A DNA stretch of 64,000 nt. It comes from Gyromitra esculenta. Lineage: Eukaryota; Ascomycota; Pezizomycetes; Pezizales; Discinaceae. The stretch covers positions 186,001-250,000 of the forward strand of contig JBCAML010000005.1 in the NCBI GenBank assembly GCA_038503075.1, read 5' to 3'. Each line of letters begins with the position of its first letter. Position 1 is the stretch's first letter. Below the pieces are notes generated by a model, which did no database searches, was not told where the DNA came from, and was given only the letters and a program-made list of their open reading frames with translations. Positions 33,042 to 45,711 of this stretch are shown here, in pieces. The position numbers and the translations under genes were made by a program.

Positions 33042-34996
33042 TTTGCGGTAAAGCAGCAATGGTATGAGCAGCGCAAGACCTTAGTTGGAATCTAGGTTGG
33101 ATGGTGGAGGTGTCTGGAGAACCCATTTCTTTATCGGCTCTTTTGGTCTTTATCGACCCTCATTTTTAGGGCGAGAGCTCCCGGGGGTTGGGCTGGATCA
33201 TGCTTTTCCTATTTGCTGAGAGGGGCAGGGACGCGACTAGTAGTGCTGTTAGGCCATGAACCTACATCTTTGTGTGAATGGGTTTATATCTCGTGCGAAT
33301 ACATGTAGATACATCCGGATCCGCCGCTAACCTGCGGCTTATGCGTGGAAAGGAATCTGAACCACCAGTAAAACCTGGCAGCACGCACAAATCGTGGATT
33401 GGATCTAGCCGGTTTATGCGTAGTGAAGCACTGTTATTTCTGGGAAAATATGTTGTGAACGTTCGATGCGTAATTCTTGAGAGGGTACCACCATCGAGCA
33501 TGAGCTGCATCGTTTAAGGCCCAATATCTCGGACCCTGCGCCTTATATCACATCGTCTTTCCTGATTCTACGCCGGTCGTCTGCATGGAACAAGTCAACT
33601 TTCAATGCCTGCGACTACTCGGATTCTCGTGACGCTTTTAGAATGGGCAGATCCGCATACCATACAAACTGCCCTGAACCTACCTATTTTATATGGGATG
33701 CAGAGGTAGCCCGTTTCAAAAACGTCGTGAGAATACGGGTACAACTCTCGAGGGGTATAGGATCACTAGCAGAGAAATTTTCCACTAGAAAAACGTGGAA
33801 GAATGGGGGCGAGCTGCGGCTGCTTGCCCTACTCAATTTACCAATTTATTCTGACGAATCTGGCTTCACTTCATGTAAGGACTTCCGGTCACGGAGCCTT
33901 CGATGCTCGAACGGACAAGATAAAAGACACATCATGACAATTTACTTTCATTACTACGTTCGTAATCCTCTCGGCTCCGTGATCTTTTGTGGCGTTGGTA
34001 GGCTCGAGACATGTTGTCAGAACCCAAGACTACATGTAAGTATATGTGTAGTGGGTGAGGTTGATAATGTTATGCGAACTAGCCATCTCAGCCAATACCG
34101 TGAGGCTCAACATGATCAGTTTCCCTTCATGACGTAGTTGCAAATCATGAGTGAGCTGATTTTGGCTAGAAATCAGGTCTTGAGGGGATAATGAGGCTGA
34201 ACATGGAAGGATTCATCACACTGGGTGTAAAGAGGTCGAAATAAGAAGCGGCAATGTCTCTAACCTGCAACGGCAACATCTATCCCTAACCGAGCTAAGC
34301 GAGCCAGAAGGCACCTTATTTGATGTAGCAAGTGCTGATAAGCGCTAAACGGTTCTTGGCAAAAATTTCCAGCCACACTTTGTTTGAACGTCTTGACATG
34401 ATTCTCGTTCTTCCTAGTTGATGTGGCACCTGCCTGCTCTGGCTACCAAGAACGCGAATCTTCCATTTTCGGTATGTTTTACGTCCATTCCTAGGCCGCT
34501 AGGTAGCTTCTATTGAGCAAAGCTAAGCTACGTGCTAAAAACCACGGTGTGCAGCCTACCGTCTGACCCAGAGTCACGAGAATACCGGTAAGCCCTGCAT
34601 GCTTCCAAACGGGTAGGAATGCATAACCACAGTATGTCGCCAGGGGAGCAAATCTAATGCCATACCTTTTGCCGCATGCGATATTCTCCAAGGCACTCTA
34701 CCTTGCGTACGAATAATTATATCTCAGACATAAAAAACAAAAAACTCGGGAGGGGAGACACCTCAGTTGGTCACATCTCAGCTTCTGATTTCCAAGGACT
34801 CAAAATACACAGAGAAATATATCTGGTACTTAGAAAGCCACAACTCTTCGACAGGACAGCGAAGTTGCCATCAAGGCTAATACCCCACACACTATCAGTC
34901 CGCGATTTGCGCACTCCAGAATACGGTTCCTGTAATCTCCCAGCTAAAGCATTCCGATTCTTGCTACCTGACAAACGGTGCCCGTATCGCATCGAA
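33042..34996. other. Intergenic between the regulator and the ENGase gene
   Basis: A plus frame at 33643-34137 and a minus frame at 34491-34691 are open but show no domain, no intron logic and no fitting start context. The promoter of the ENGase gene must lie in the right part. Nothing else is supported. Confidence 0.5.
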
Positions 34997-37251
34997 ATGG
35001 ATCCACATGATTTTATCCATCTCGACTCCATGCAGGAGCTCGCTGATTGGAATCCGGAATCTTCCTTCCAACATGCACCTAATATCTCTAACACTCCGCT
35101 TCGTTTTCGTCCTATAGCAGGATCCAAACCTCTCGATCAAACAGACATCACGATCCCGCAGCTTCTCGTATGCCACGACTACAAGGGTGGATATCATCCT
35201 TCAGAGTCCTCCCAGGGTCGTTGCCCCTTCTCCGAGACTGTCTACACAGCAGAATATCCCCAGTGTTTCTCAACGTTCGTGTATTTCTCCCACAAAAGGG
35301 TTGCAATCCCACCGGCACCATGGATAAATATGATGCATCGAAACGGCGTCAAAGTTCTTGGAACCTTTATCATTGAAGGGGACGATGGGAGCAGCGAGAT
35401 GGGAAGGATACTCGAAAAGGGTTCTGAGGGGGAGTTCTTATTTGCAACTCAACTTGCAAGGATAGCAGCTACCTACGGATTTGATGGCTGGTTGATGAAT
35501 TTCGAGAGTAGCTTTCCAAATGAGAAATTCAGTCCCTTCCAACTTCAAAAATTTCTTAGAGAGCTAAAAAGCGCTACGGCTGCGCTAGTACTTAGAAGCG
35601 AGATCATATGGTATATATCTTGGGATTTAAACCCATCTCTTCCGTCTTCTCTGTTCACCCCGCTTTTATTTTTTTCTTCCCTAATTCTAAATTGTAGGTA
35701 CGACGCTTTAACCGTTTTAAATCAAGTACATTGGCAGGATGGTCTCACGCTGCTTAATGTGCCATTTTTCGCAGCGACAGACGGAATATTTACAAACTAC
35801 GGCTGGCGCGAACCGCAGCTCCATCGCACGGCCTTAATGTCTCAAGTTTTTTCGAGGCCCTCTGAGGTTTATGCTGGAATAGACTGCTTCGGCCGCGGCT
35901 CTTTAGGAGATGGAGGTTTTGGTGTTGGAACGGTCCGTTCTTTATTTAATCGCTTTACGACCCATGAACCTAAATATGTCCTTGTCCGCATCCAGAATTC
36001 ATTTTACTCACTTTTTTTGTCACGTTTTCTTTCCCTTGTAGGCTCTTAAGGCAATCCGCAAAGAGGGCCTTTCAGCAGCTGTGTTTGCACCTGGATGGAC
36101 TTTCGAAAACTTTGATGGAAAAGACTTCCATTCAATAGATCGAAAGTTTTGGATTGGTAATGGAGTATTCCCAACGGAACCTGGGCCTATATCCGAATAC
36201 TCTGGTATTCTTGAAAGCGGCACTGAACATTACTTCTACACCAACTTCAACAGAGGCTTTGGAGAGTCTTTATGGTTGAAAGGAGAGGTATGGAAGCCGC
36301 TTCCTCCTCAAAGCTCAAACATAGCAAAGGTACGCATTTAAACTGATACTAACTACAATCGATAACTAGAAAGTCTTGGAAATGCCATGGGTTCACATAG
36401 GCACGCAATCAATTGTCCCTTCTTTTCATCCTCAGAATAGAGACGCCCTACAATGGATATATAGCAATAAAGCAGCCTATACGGGAGCCTGGTCACTTAG
36501 CATTTTCGCAAACCAACCCCAGTACCAGGGGAGTACGCATCCTGAATACTTTTGCCCACTCTACAAACTTGGTATTAAGGTTACCCGAGACCTAATCCTG
36601 CAATTCACGTATAAACTTCCATCAAGCACTGGAGAAATAGTAGGATTTTACTGCTCTATCACGTCGGGTTGGAAGACTAGGGAAGAGGAGATCAGAAAAT
36701 ACAAATACGATTTGACAGAATGCACGCCTATCGAGGAATCAGATGGCTGGATTACTGCATATACATATATCTCCGAGGATGAAATCGAGACCGCAGATCG
36801 CCGCATTGCTGAGGTTGGGATATTCTACCAGCCTCCTACTTCAACACTTCATACAGGTAGAACTGTAGACCCCTCTGCGCGGCAAAGTATCCCAACCCGT
36901 GTTGCTACACTCGGTGAACTACTTATCACAACCCTTGACACGGAATCCGTAGGCCAGCCATCTTTTATCAGCAAGGTCGTCTCTACTGAGGCAACAGCCG
37001 GAAAACTCAAGTTAAGTTGGAAGGTGTACCCAATACATGGCGACGATGCTGTGCAGAAAAAGCGGGATCGTGGATTGTGGAGTAAACTCACGGAGGATTT
37101 CGCATGGTTTGTTGTGTGGAAGGGAACTCAGTTCGTAGGTGTTTCTCACTGCTTAGTGTTCGTGGCGGATGGAGCAGTAGAAGGAACGGTGGAGGGGGAA
37201 TGGAGGGTAGACGGTGTGACTTGGGAAGGTGCAGTGTTTTCTGGGCCGTAA
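34997..37251 (+). CDS. Cytosolic endo-beta-N-acetylglucosaminidase, GH85
   Basis: Four exons (34997-35610, 35698-35932, 36042-36329, 36370-37251) join in frame to 672 aa, close to the usual ENGase length. Family landmarks are LLVCHDYKGGYH, YFSHKRVAIPPAPWI, and the active-site strand YGFDGWLMNFES with Asn168 and Glu170 as the expected catalytic pair. Further on are FGRGSLG, FAPGWTFEN and FYTNFNRGFG. The enzyme cleaves the GlcNAc-GlcNAc core of N-glycans in the cytosol. No signal peptide is seen. The start ATG (MDPHDFIHLDSMQELADW) fits the family; the open frame extends further upstream without a better start. The second intron uses a GTCCGT donor. Confidence 0.92.
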
Positions 37252-39428
37252 GGAGAGAGCCGCGAGGAGAGCGCGCTATTTTGAAGACGATGTAGACACT
37301 TATATCCTTACACAACAAAATACGCATTAACTTAACTGGCGAGGATGAGAGTAAGACTTTACCTCAACATTTTTCCGGGACATCACTCAGAGTTTTTTGT
37401 GACGTTTAAAATGACGCTCTCGTAAATGAGGCCCTAATTAATCGGCGCTACTACTATTACAATTGATAGCTTCGCTGTTACCCTGACCTCGTTGCCAGAC
37501 CTAGCTTGTTAGCTGCTACCCCCAGCAAATAGCTTGTGTTACAGTACAGATAGGGTATAGTATGATCATTGTTACTTTTTGTTGATGTCACATCATTGGC
37601 CCTACACATCATATGAACTCAAGAAACTTTCAGGCGACAAGCAGGCATCAAAAACTACAGTTTCAAATTGAGAAAGTTATGTTGAATTGGAACATCAACC
37701 TCTCGGCACTGGGCTGCTGGGCTGCACGTGATTCTAGATGGTCGCTGCCCCTTGAACATCTATATGGGAGATGGAAGATCAGACGGAGACGGACTGCGGG
37801 ACGGATCATTATCCAAACACGTTCCTGAGGGGATAGGATACAACACTAGACAGCCTCCACGTTTAATCGTCGTTGTTGGGAACTATGTAGACCCACAAGT
37901 TGGCTCTTTGGGCGGCGATAATCTTCTAGTGAATCGTACAACACCTTCCTAAGCTAGTACGTACCACTAACTAACCAAATTATAGTTCCGTAATGAAAAC
38001 TACATCAACATATCCGATACTAGAGTTAGTTGTACAAAGTTAGATTAATTGTTCCTAATGGGAGTTCTTACTTTCTTTACAGTCAGTGCTCCATTAGTTT
38101 TGAGGACCAGGGATCTTAAACTATCAAGTCTTAAACCTTATAAAATTAAAACCAAGAATTTAGCCAGAGACGGAACTATAAAATCTTTGGTAAAGTAGTT
38201 TAGGGTATTAGAAAGTGAAAATATATCACGTGATGTACGTAGCATTGGCTATATAGAACTTTACTTGGCTATAGCGATAGGACGAATAATGGTGAAGCCA
38301 TAGATACGTATATCACCAGTAGCACTAGCGGAGCTACTAAAATTACTACAGCTGACTCGATATAAGCATATTCTCGCTATAAGCATACGGTCTAGCGGCT
38401 CCGTTTTCGCTTGTACCTATAAAACTTACCTAAATCTAAGCATAAAAATGACACAAGCATACAATGTTTTAGCCCCGAGAATATGCTTATCGAGAGTGCA
38501 TTGTATTTGCAATTCCCTAGAGCTGAAGTGCCTAGCGACACTAGAGACTAGTATAATACATAACTATAATGTCATGCAGCAACCCTCGCATCGACTCTCA
38601 CCCTCCCTTCATCCCTACTCCTGCAGTAGAACAACACATATTCGGCTTAGAGAAATGGTCGAACGGGCCCAAGGATAGCCCCTACTTAGAGGTAGATCAA
38701 CACCTCTGCACAATCCAGGATCGTTTGGTTCGTGAAGCAGCACCGAGCCTCTAGATCTGCATGACCTTATCATCAGGAATCAAAGCTAACTCAATAGACG
38801 CTTCGACGGTTTAGATAGACGCATTGATACTTTCAAAGGCTGATTAGATGAACTCAGCCGGAACCTTACAAAGATTTCTAGAAAGATAAACAAGATTCAT
38901 GTTAAATGAGTCCTATTATCATATATCCAGTAACTATAAGTTTACTGGCAGAGATATGACAATATGATATCATACAGTTCAACAACAAGTAAACAGATGC
39001 CATTGCATCTTACAGGGGATTCTAGGGTTATCAAAGTCGCAGTTCGAGTTATAATATTGTTAAAGCACATGAGTGCTCGAAGGCACAATTATCTGTACTT
39101 TACAGCTCTACACAGGCCAGCAAACGATTGATTATTTTCTTACCATGTTATCAGCTTAGCGGACAGCTTCGCTATGAGAATTCTGGCACATAAAAGGAAG
39201 GATAAGGGTACTCTTCATAAATTTATCATCGCTAGCTACATGTATCCTCCTCGGTAGGTATCTTGCAATAAAAATAAAGAAACGGATCCCATAATTGCTG
39301 CTAGATATATCTACAATATCACTTCCCTGCAAAAAGCAACCACAATCAAAAATTTCTTACAGAGCTTTTTTCCTCCTTATACAACTCCAAGTAGCATTCA
39401 GGAAATATGACAAGATCTAGCGGGGAAC
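37252..39428. other. Gene-poor AT-rich block
   Basis: No frame with domain or splice logic is visible. 37950-38560 and 38850-39400 are especially rich in A, T and TpA steps, as in old degraded repeats. No intact element ends are seen. Confidence 0.55.
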
Positions 39429-40953
39429 CTAAGCCGGAGGGAGAAGACTGATGGTCCAGATCCAATACGGATTGGTCAAGGTGTAAGGAACACTCAATGC
39501 ACCATTGGTTACCGTCATCAAAGTATCCGAAATTGTGACTGGGCCATCGTTCTGCATCAGTTGTGCATATTTGCGATATTCCTTAATTTGAACCCGGACT
39601 TGGTTATTCTTAATCAGCCAGCTGCTCTCCGTGTTGAGATTTTGGAACTGGGTGGTGAAAGTCCCTGTCTGGCCCGCCGTTGAAGTGATCACCCCGATAC
39701 GTTTGTTGGTGCTATCAACCGTTGCATAGAGATTGAACCAAATGAGGTCTCCAGGAGTGCTTGCAACCCTCTGCCCAGTCTGGAATAGAGTGTAATAGTT
39801 GTATACCCAATAATCTGCGAGCGCTGTGTATGGTACAGTGGTAGAGTTTCGATTGACAAGGAGTGCCATCCCGTCATGCAATTGTTGACCCGATCCAAGG
39901 TTAGATCCCCAATTGGCACGGAGACCTTGGACTTCGTATCTCTCGAAATTGGTAACGAACCATCCAACATTGTTGGGATTCTATGTTGTGTCAATATCCT
40001 GCAATCTCTCACAAGCACGTAGGGGGGGGACAGACCTGCCAGCTAGCTGGACCATATTCATTGACTTGATAAGGTCTAGCCGGGGCGCCGTAAGTTGAAC
40101 GGAGCGTCGTGAGTTGACTGATCGAAAACCCAGCGTTATCTTGTGGGCCACCATCGTATCCTCCTTGACCTCCAAGCAAGTGCCAACTATATTTGTCGGG
40201 AATGGAACCATTAGAAATGACGTTTGGCATCCAAGCATTCCACAACGTGCTGGTGGTGGTCGGCTGTTGTGCAGTTGAAGGACCAACAAGAAGGGTACCC
40301 GGAAGGAGTTCACGAAGTCTGTGATAGGCCCAATTATATGTTTGAAGATACTGAGATACGGACTTTGCCCAGAATCCGCTGCCATCTGGCTCATTCCAGA
40401 TATCAATCTCAAGCCCTTCAATCATGTTGTTCGCTTTCATGTCCGCCACAACCTGTCTCAGGAACTTATCCCACTCGCCACAGTCTCCATTATCACATGG
40501 CCAAATGCCACCACTTCCCTGGGTTCCATCGGCCTTAAGTGCTACTTATTAGTACTGCACACACTCGTTTTACGAAAAAAAGTATGGCAGGGCAAAACTT
40601 ACCCCCCACATATCGTGGATCAAGAGAATAAATCTTCCTCCATATTTTCTAGTCGTTTGATAATTTGAAAGTGCAGATTGGAAGCGAGGTACATATTGGG
40701 CATAACCAAGCCTCCAGCCTGCGCTATTGGCCGAAGTAAGCTGAGCTCCGCCAGCACGATTATAGTTGAATCCGACATCCGTGTACCAATGGTCTGGAAT
40801 TTGGTTTGGGGTATCAGGAATTCCGTAGAGAATTCCGGAGGCGATATGGCGCGGGGCACCAAGCTTTGTGCTAACATCGACAGAGGCGATGTATCGATCT
40901 GCTGAGACCGTACTCAGGGCCGTTAATGCGATAGCAGAATACTTGAGAAGCAT
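39429..40953 (-). CDS. Secreted glycoside hydrolase of clan GH-A type (GH39-like)
   Basis: Three exons (40953-40603, 40533-40036, 39980-39429) join in frame to 466 aa. A signal peptide is clear (MLLKYSAIALTALSTVSA). The body opens with YIASVDVSTKLGAPRHIASG and GILYGIPDTPNQIPDHWY. Glu165 in IDIWNEPDG fits the acid/base of clan A hydrolases, and Glu276 in YQVNEYG is a candidate nucleophile. The C-terminal exon is beta-rich, ending in an all-beta domain. Similar fungal proteins are usually filed near GH39, but I cannot assign a substrate. The second intron has a GTCTGT donor and no strong branch site. The gene appears intact. Confidence 0.8.
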
Positions 40954-43900
40954 TTTGAAAGATTGTTATAGCTAGGAGGACACGAGTCGAACTCTTGTGA
41001 CCGAGTGTTGAAACAATCTCTAGAAGAGAGAGGTGGGTACTTATAGTCGGTCTACCTAGGATAACGGATATCAGGCAAGAATCTGTCTTCCTGTCTGTCC
41101 GGCTCATTGGCCTCGACAGCTGAACACTGTTGTTCATTATTCCCTGATACAGATACCCTGCAAATTTAATACCCTTGAAATGAGCTAACAATTAAAGACT
41201 ACTATCTAGTCTAGACAATCGAACTAAAAAGTCGCGGGGAAGTAAACTAGGTTAGATAGATAGATTTATCATTCGCGCATCCAACCCGTAGGTTATGGCG
41301 GCCGCACCAAAAGTAAACTAGGTTAGGTGATTCACAGGAAGGCACTTTTCTCCCAGGTGATAAACAGCCATCGATGACCGAAAACCCCCGAAATGGTAGT
41401 ACGAGCTGGAAAAATATGACCGAGTGGTAGATCCCGAGGCATAGTATGACTAGCATAGTAAGAGGAAATACAGCCTAATCTCATTATTACGAAAATACTA
41501 GCATTTCCTACCTATTTAGCAAGAGATTCTAAGTAATATGCGGTAACACAACTCTTATGGACATATACACTTCGCTAATGCTTCCACCGAATCAATTTAG
41601 CCTATATTCAGCAGTCAAGTAAATCGAACTACAGCCCGGCCCATAACCCGCATCTTCTTCCATTCGAGTCTCTACACGCAGTTGATAATACCTATCCGAG
41701 ATTAGGCCTTCAGGTGCAGGAGATACTTCTAGATTTAGGGTTCTTCTCTAAACTTACTCAATGATCTCAGCCTAAAAGCAAACCGAGGGTCCATGAAGAA
41801 TTGGCGTACACTGGTGCCACTACTCTATATATACTAGCTATAGTAGGCGATCATTGAGGTAAAGAGCAATGGAAATTCAAGACCTTTTAGAAGATCAAGT
41901 GGACCTTACACACTATTGTATAAAATGTTAAAGTTACCGAATAAATTCCATTCTCGTAAAGAGAGCGAGCGAGAAGCTATGACTGAATTTTAACCGTTAA
42001 CAAAAAACATATAATGGTGTTTATTAATTGGAACTATGTGACATGTATTCAACGATAATGAAATTAGAACAGATGAAACAGATTGATGCCGAATTCGTGC
42101 AAGTATATGGTTATACAATTCTATCCATTCCACCTAGTTCTTTTTAACTTCATCGTTCCAGATCCCCCTGGCACTTACCCTAAAGTTACTCTGAATATCC
42201 ACTCAATATCGATCGCTACCTGTAGAATAAGCTCATACCCCAGAGTCCCCGGATCTAGCAACCCAAGTCTTGGACCGGGTCTGACGTTCGAGATTATGAC
42301 GGTCTACTGTCCGGGGTGGAAATGCGGGGTGCATCTCGCTTGTCATTTAGCCGACAGGCCATTTTGCTGTGGGGAAATGGTCTTCGCTTAGGTAGAGTCT
42401 CAATTGAATATATTAAACAATACAATATCGCCACCCCGCCAATATACCCCGAACCCACATGTATATGTCGCTGGGGTAGGGTATGTACCGAATCGAAGTA
42501 CTCAACCCGTTTTCAAATAGAGTGATTATAAATGATTTGTTGCCAACGGTAAGTATTCACCCGAATAAGGGAAGACGGTTAATAACTTGCCCTTACTCTA
42601 CGCAAAATAGGATGAACTTGGTATGATATTGGTACGGTATTACGGTAAATGCTCGATTAATACGGGATCCAGTTACAACCTATTGCATGACATAGTTTTC
42701 AAGGAGATTTAGTTTCATTTAAGATATTGTTAGCGATTTAACCCCGTTCCTCGAAGTGCTATAGTTAATTAACCATAGGTCTACATCTTCGTTTTAACAA
42801 CGCTTCCGAGCTCCAATTACACGATATCTAGGGATTTTTATGAATAATAGCAACCTTAAAGGTTAGGAGACAGTTAACAAGTCTATCGAGGTAAATCTAC
42901 AGAGTAGAGGTAATCAAGCCCAAATGACTGAGATAACTTCAAGTCGACCTTTCGTTTATATGTTGGTGATCCGAAAGTCTCATCGAATTTCTGCAGGCCC
43001 CAGCATCAAAACAGGGCTGCCTGAATTTAATAAATTTGAGATAGACAGGTAAGGGATCATTTATCTCGGACAAGTAGATTCATGGGTATGCCGTACAACC
43101 GGCCAGTCGATTACCCCACATCACATATCGATGCCTACATCTATTTATCTCCAGAATCATCTGAATTTAATGGCGCCACAAAGGGCAAAAAATTAACCGC
43201 TAGGACTAACTTATATATATAGTTATCGGCTTAAGCTTTTACAGCTCTAGGTATCTGTAAGTCCAAAATTTCCAGCACGCAAAATTCAGTGATACAATTT
43301 TAACCATAATCTACAAGCTATCGTCGAGTCTCCCTAAGTTCTCTTGTTTTCACTGCGGTCCCGGGTCAGATTTCGGGCCTTCACTATATGTATTGCAATA
43401 TACACATATCTCCATGGTTAATGCCGCGTTTGAGTTCCTACCCAGACGTTTTGTTAGGCATCCGGAATAGGATAAGTATACTGTAAGCAGGTGGAAGGTA
43501 GTTGTATAACTCCGGTATCCACGCTGACGCACCTTGTGTTATCTGAGCTATAGGTAGGAGATTCGCCTCCTTCCGGACACAGTATCTCTTTTTGCTCTTT
43601 TTTTTTATTGGCCACTGTATTACGTTACCGGTTATGAGTCGGACTTGCGAATCGCGGCGGCACCTGTCCGAGAGATAGGATCAATAGGTGCATGTAGCTT
43701 TAATTACTATTTAGATTGGTGAATGACAGTTTAAGAACTAGACAAAATAAATTATAAGTTAAGAGATAAGAGAACCACTTTTTACTCCCATACTTCAACG
43801 GAGAGAGATTTCTGTATTAGGCTTTATTACACAAAATGATTAGCAGCAGCGCCTTCTCTGACCTGATCTGCACAGAATGCGATCAAGCAGCATAATGTAA

Positions 43901-45231
43901 AAATAGATATAGCTATAGGTGGGTAGTTCAAGCAGTAGCATGCACACCTGGCAAATCGTTCGTGGTCTCGAGTTACGTAATGTCTTCGTTTACACAAGAC
44001 CCACGCCTGGGAGATCTCCCAACAAAAAATAAAACGAAGCATGATCAAAAAGTTGGCGCTGCATGCAATATAGAAAAGCTACCTATCCCACATCGACATA
44101 TCATAAGTTGGTAGGTACGAGATCAGGCGGGTACCTACTGATCTTATCTCTCGGGCAGGTACCTCATGTCGCGGGCCTGACTCCCAATTAACTACATGTA
44201 TACCTAACTTTCTGACTATTGAAGGTTTGCTTTATTGCCCACCTCTAAGATCAACCTCCACAATCACTTCAAATCCGAAATGGAGTTATTGGTGTACATG
44301 GATTCACACCAATTACTTTTTGTGTGGGATGGGGAAGAGGCTGGACATGAGAGTATGTATCTCGGATTTTTCTAAAGAAGGAAGAGGAACACTTCATCAA
44401 GCTACCCTAGTCAGTAGGTACGTACCCGTACTAAAAAAAACCACACCACATGCAGTACTACAGGTGTAGGGGTAAATATGACGAACTGTGGCGTACCTTC
44501 CCTTCCGTAACGTCTCAAAACCGACATCTCCTCGACATCAATACAGATATCGATTTTCATTTGACATAATATTTAAACATAACTTATTTTGCACTTTTAC
44601 CGGCATTTCCATTATCGGGCAATAGTAGAAATGTAGTTTGTATTTCGCGTTGTCGAAAGCAAATTGTGCGCCACAGTTCTCGTCATTTACCCCTATGCTC
44701 GTGGTGCTACTTTGCACGCAAACAAACTTGCTCCAACGAATATTTCGACAGTCACTTCCAAGAGGCCCAAAAGCGATCGACGCATGGGTTATGCCCTAAC
44801 TAGTACCATAATTACGAGCATAATTCTGAGTCGTTAGCTATAGTAGCACAGTCAACACTGTTCGCTCCAAGCGTTGATCGCCCTCTGACCCAGGCACAAC
44901 TTTAAGTTACGGGCATTTGAGGGGTTTATCTCCATCATTCAGCTTATTCGTTAAATAACAAGTTTGTACCAAAGCAAGTGCGGACCTGTTGCTGGCGCTC
45001 GCGAATAGCAGGATCCATGTTAAGCATAACTGTAGTAGAGTAGTTGGAGGATCATCGCCAAGAACAGCCACGCGGCTCGTGGTGGCTCCGGAGTCCGGAA
45101 GCTCCAAAGAGCTCAAATAAGCTTGATTATACCCTTATCCGGCCTCCAACCTCAGCTTAACCTCAACCTCCATTCAACGACCCCCGCCATCACATACTCG
45201 AGCCCACCCTGATCAACCAAGCAGCAGTAAA
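40954..45231. other. Long gene-poor AT-rich block
   Basis: Over 4 kb without a supported gene. All frames are short and without domain patterns. 41460-43550 is very AT-rich with many TA steps. The first 200 bp belong to the promoter of the glycoside hydrolase. 44900-45230 turns GC-richer and is the probable promoter of the next gene. Confidence 0.6.
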
Positions 45232-45711
45232 ATGAAGTTCACTACCAGCACCCTCGTCCTCCTTGCCGCGACGCTTGCCACCGCGACCCAACACAGGCGC
45301 TACATCGTCACCTATGACGAATCTACCCCCGCTAGCGTCGTCGAGAAGGCTATGAAAGATGCCAAGATTGCGGTATGTTCTTGACATTCCATCAGCTCTT
45401 CGTTAGCATGTATGGGGCTGTAGCTAATCCATCGACTGGAATAGGGTGCACATATCACTCACGAATACCGTAGCTAACCTCCCCACCCCCTCTACACTAG
45501 CTAACGTATACTAACTACCAAATCTGGCAGAAATCATCAAGGGATTCAGCGTAGATGCGCCTTCCGATAGTGCCGATGAGTTCATCAACAGCTTGAAGTT
45601 CGGTGATTGCCACCCGAATGTAGAGGAGGACGAAATCGTATGTTTCCTACCTGTGCTCACCTCCCGCATGCTTGCTGATTATCGCGATAGGTCACCACCC
45701 AAGGCAACTAG
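45232..45711 (+). CDS. Secreted peptidase-inhibitor I9 protein
   Basis: Four exons (45232-45372, 45445-45469, 45531-45637, 45691-45711) join in frame to 97 aa. A signal peptide is evident (MKFTTSTLVLLAATLATA). The rest matches the inhibitor I9 fold, the subtilisin propeptide type: RRYIVTYDESTPASVVEKAM, then GAHITHEYQIIKGFSVDAP, and NVEEDEIVTTQGN at the end. Stand-alone I9 proteins in fungi inhibit or chaperone subtilases; here the signal peptide points outside the cell. The second exon is only 25 nt. No protease gene lies next to it. Confidence 0.88.

Noticed and set aside
33643..34137. 164-codon plus frame
   Set aside because: No domain, no signal peptide, no intron pattern, and mixed composition as in noncoding DNA.
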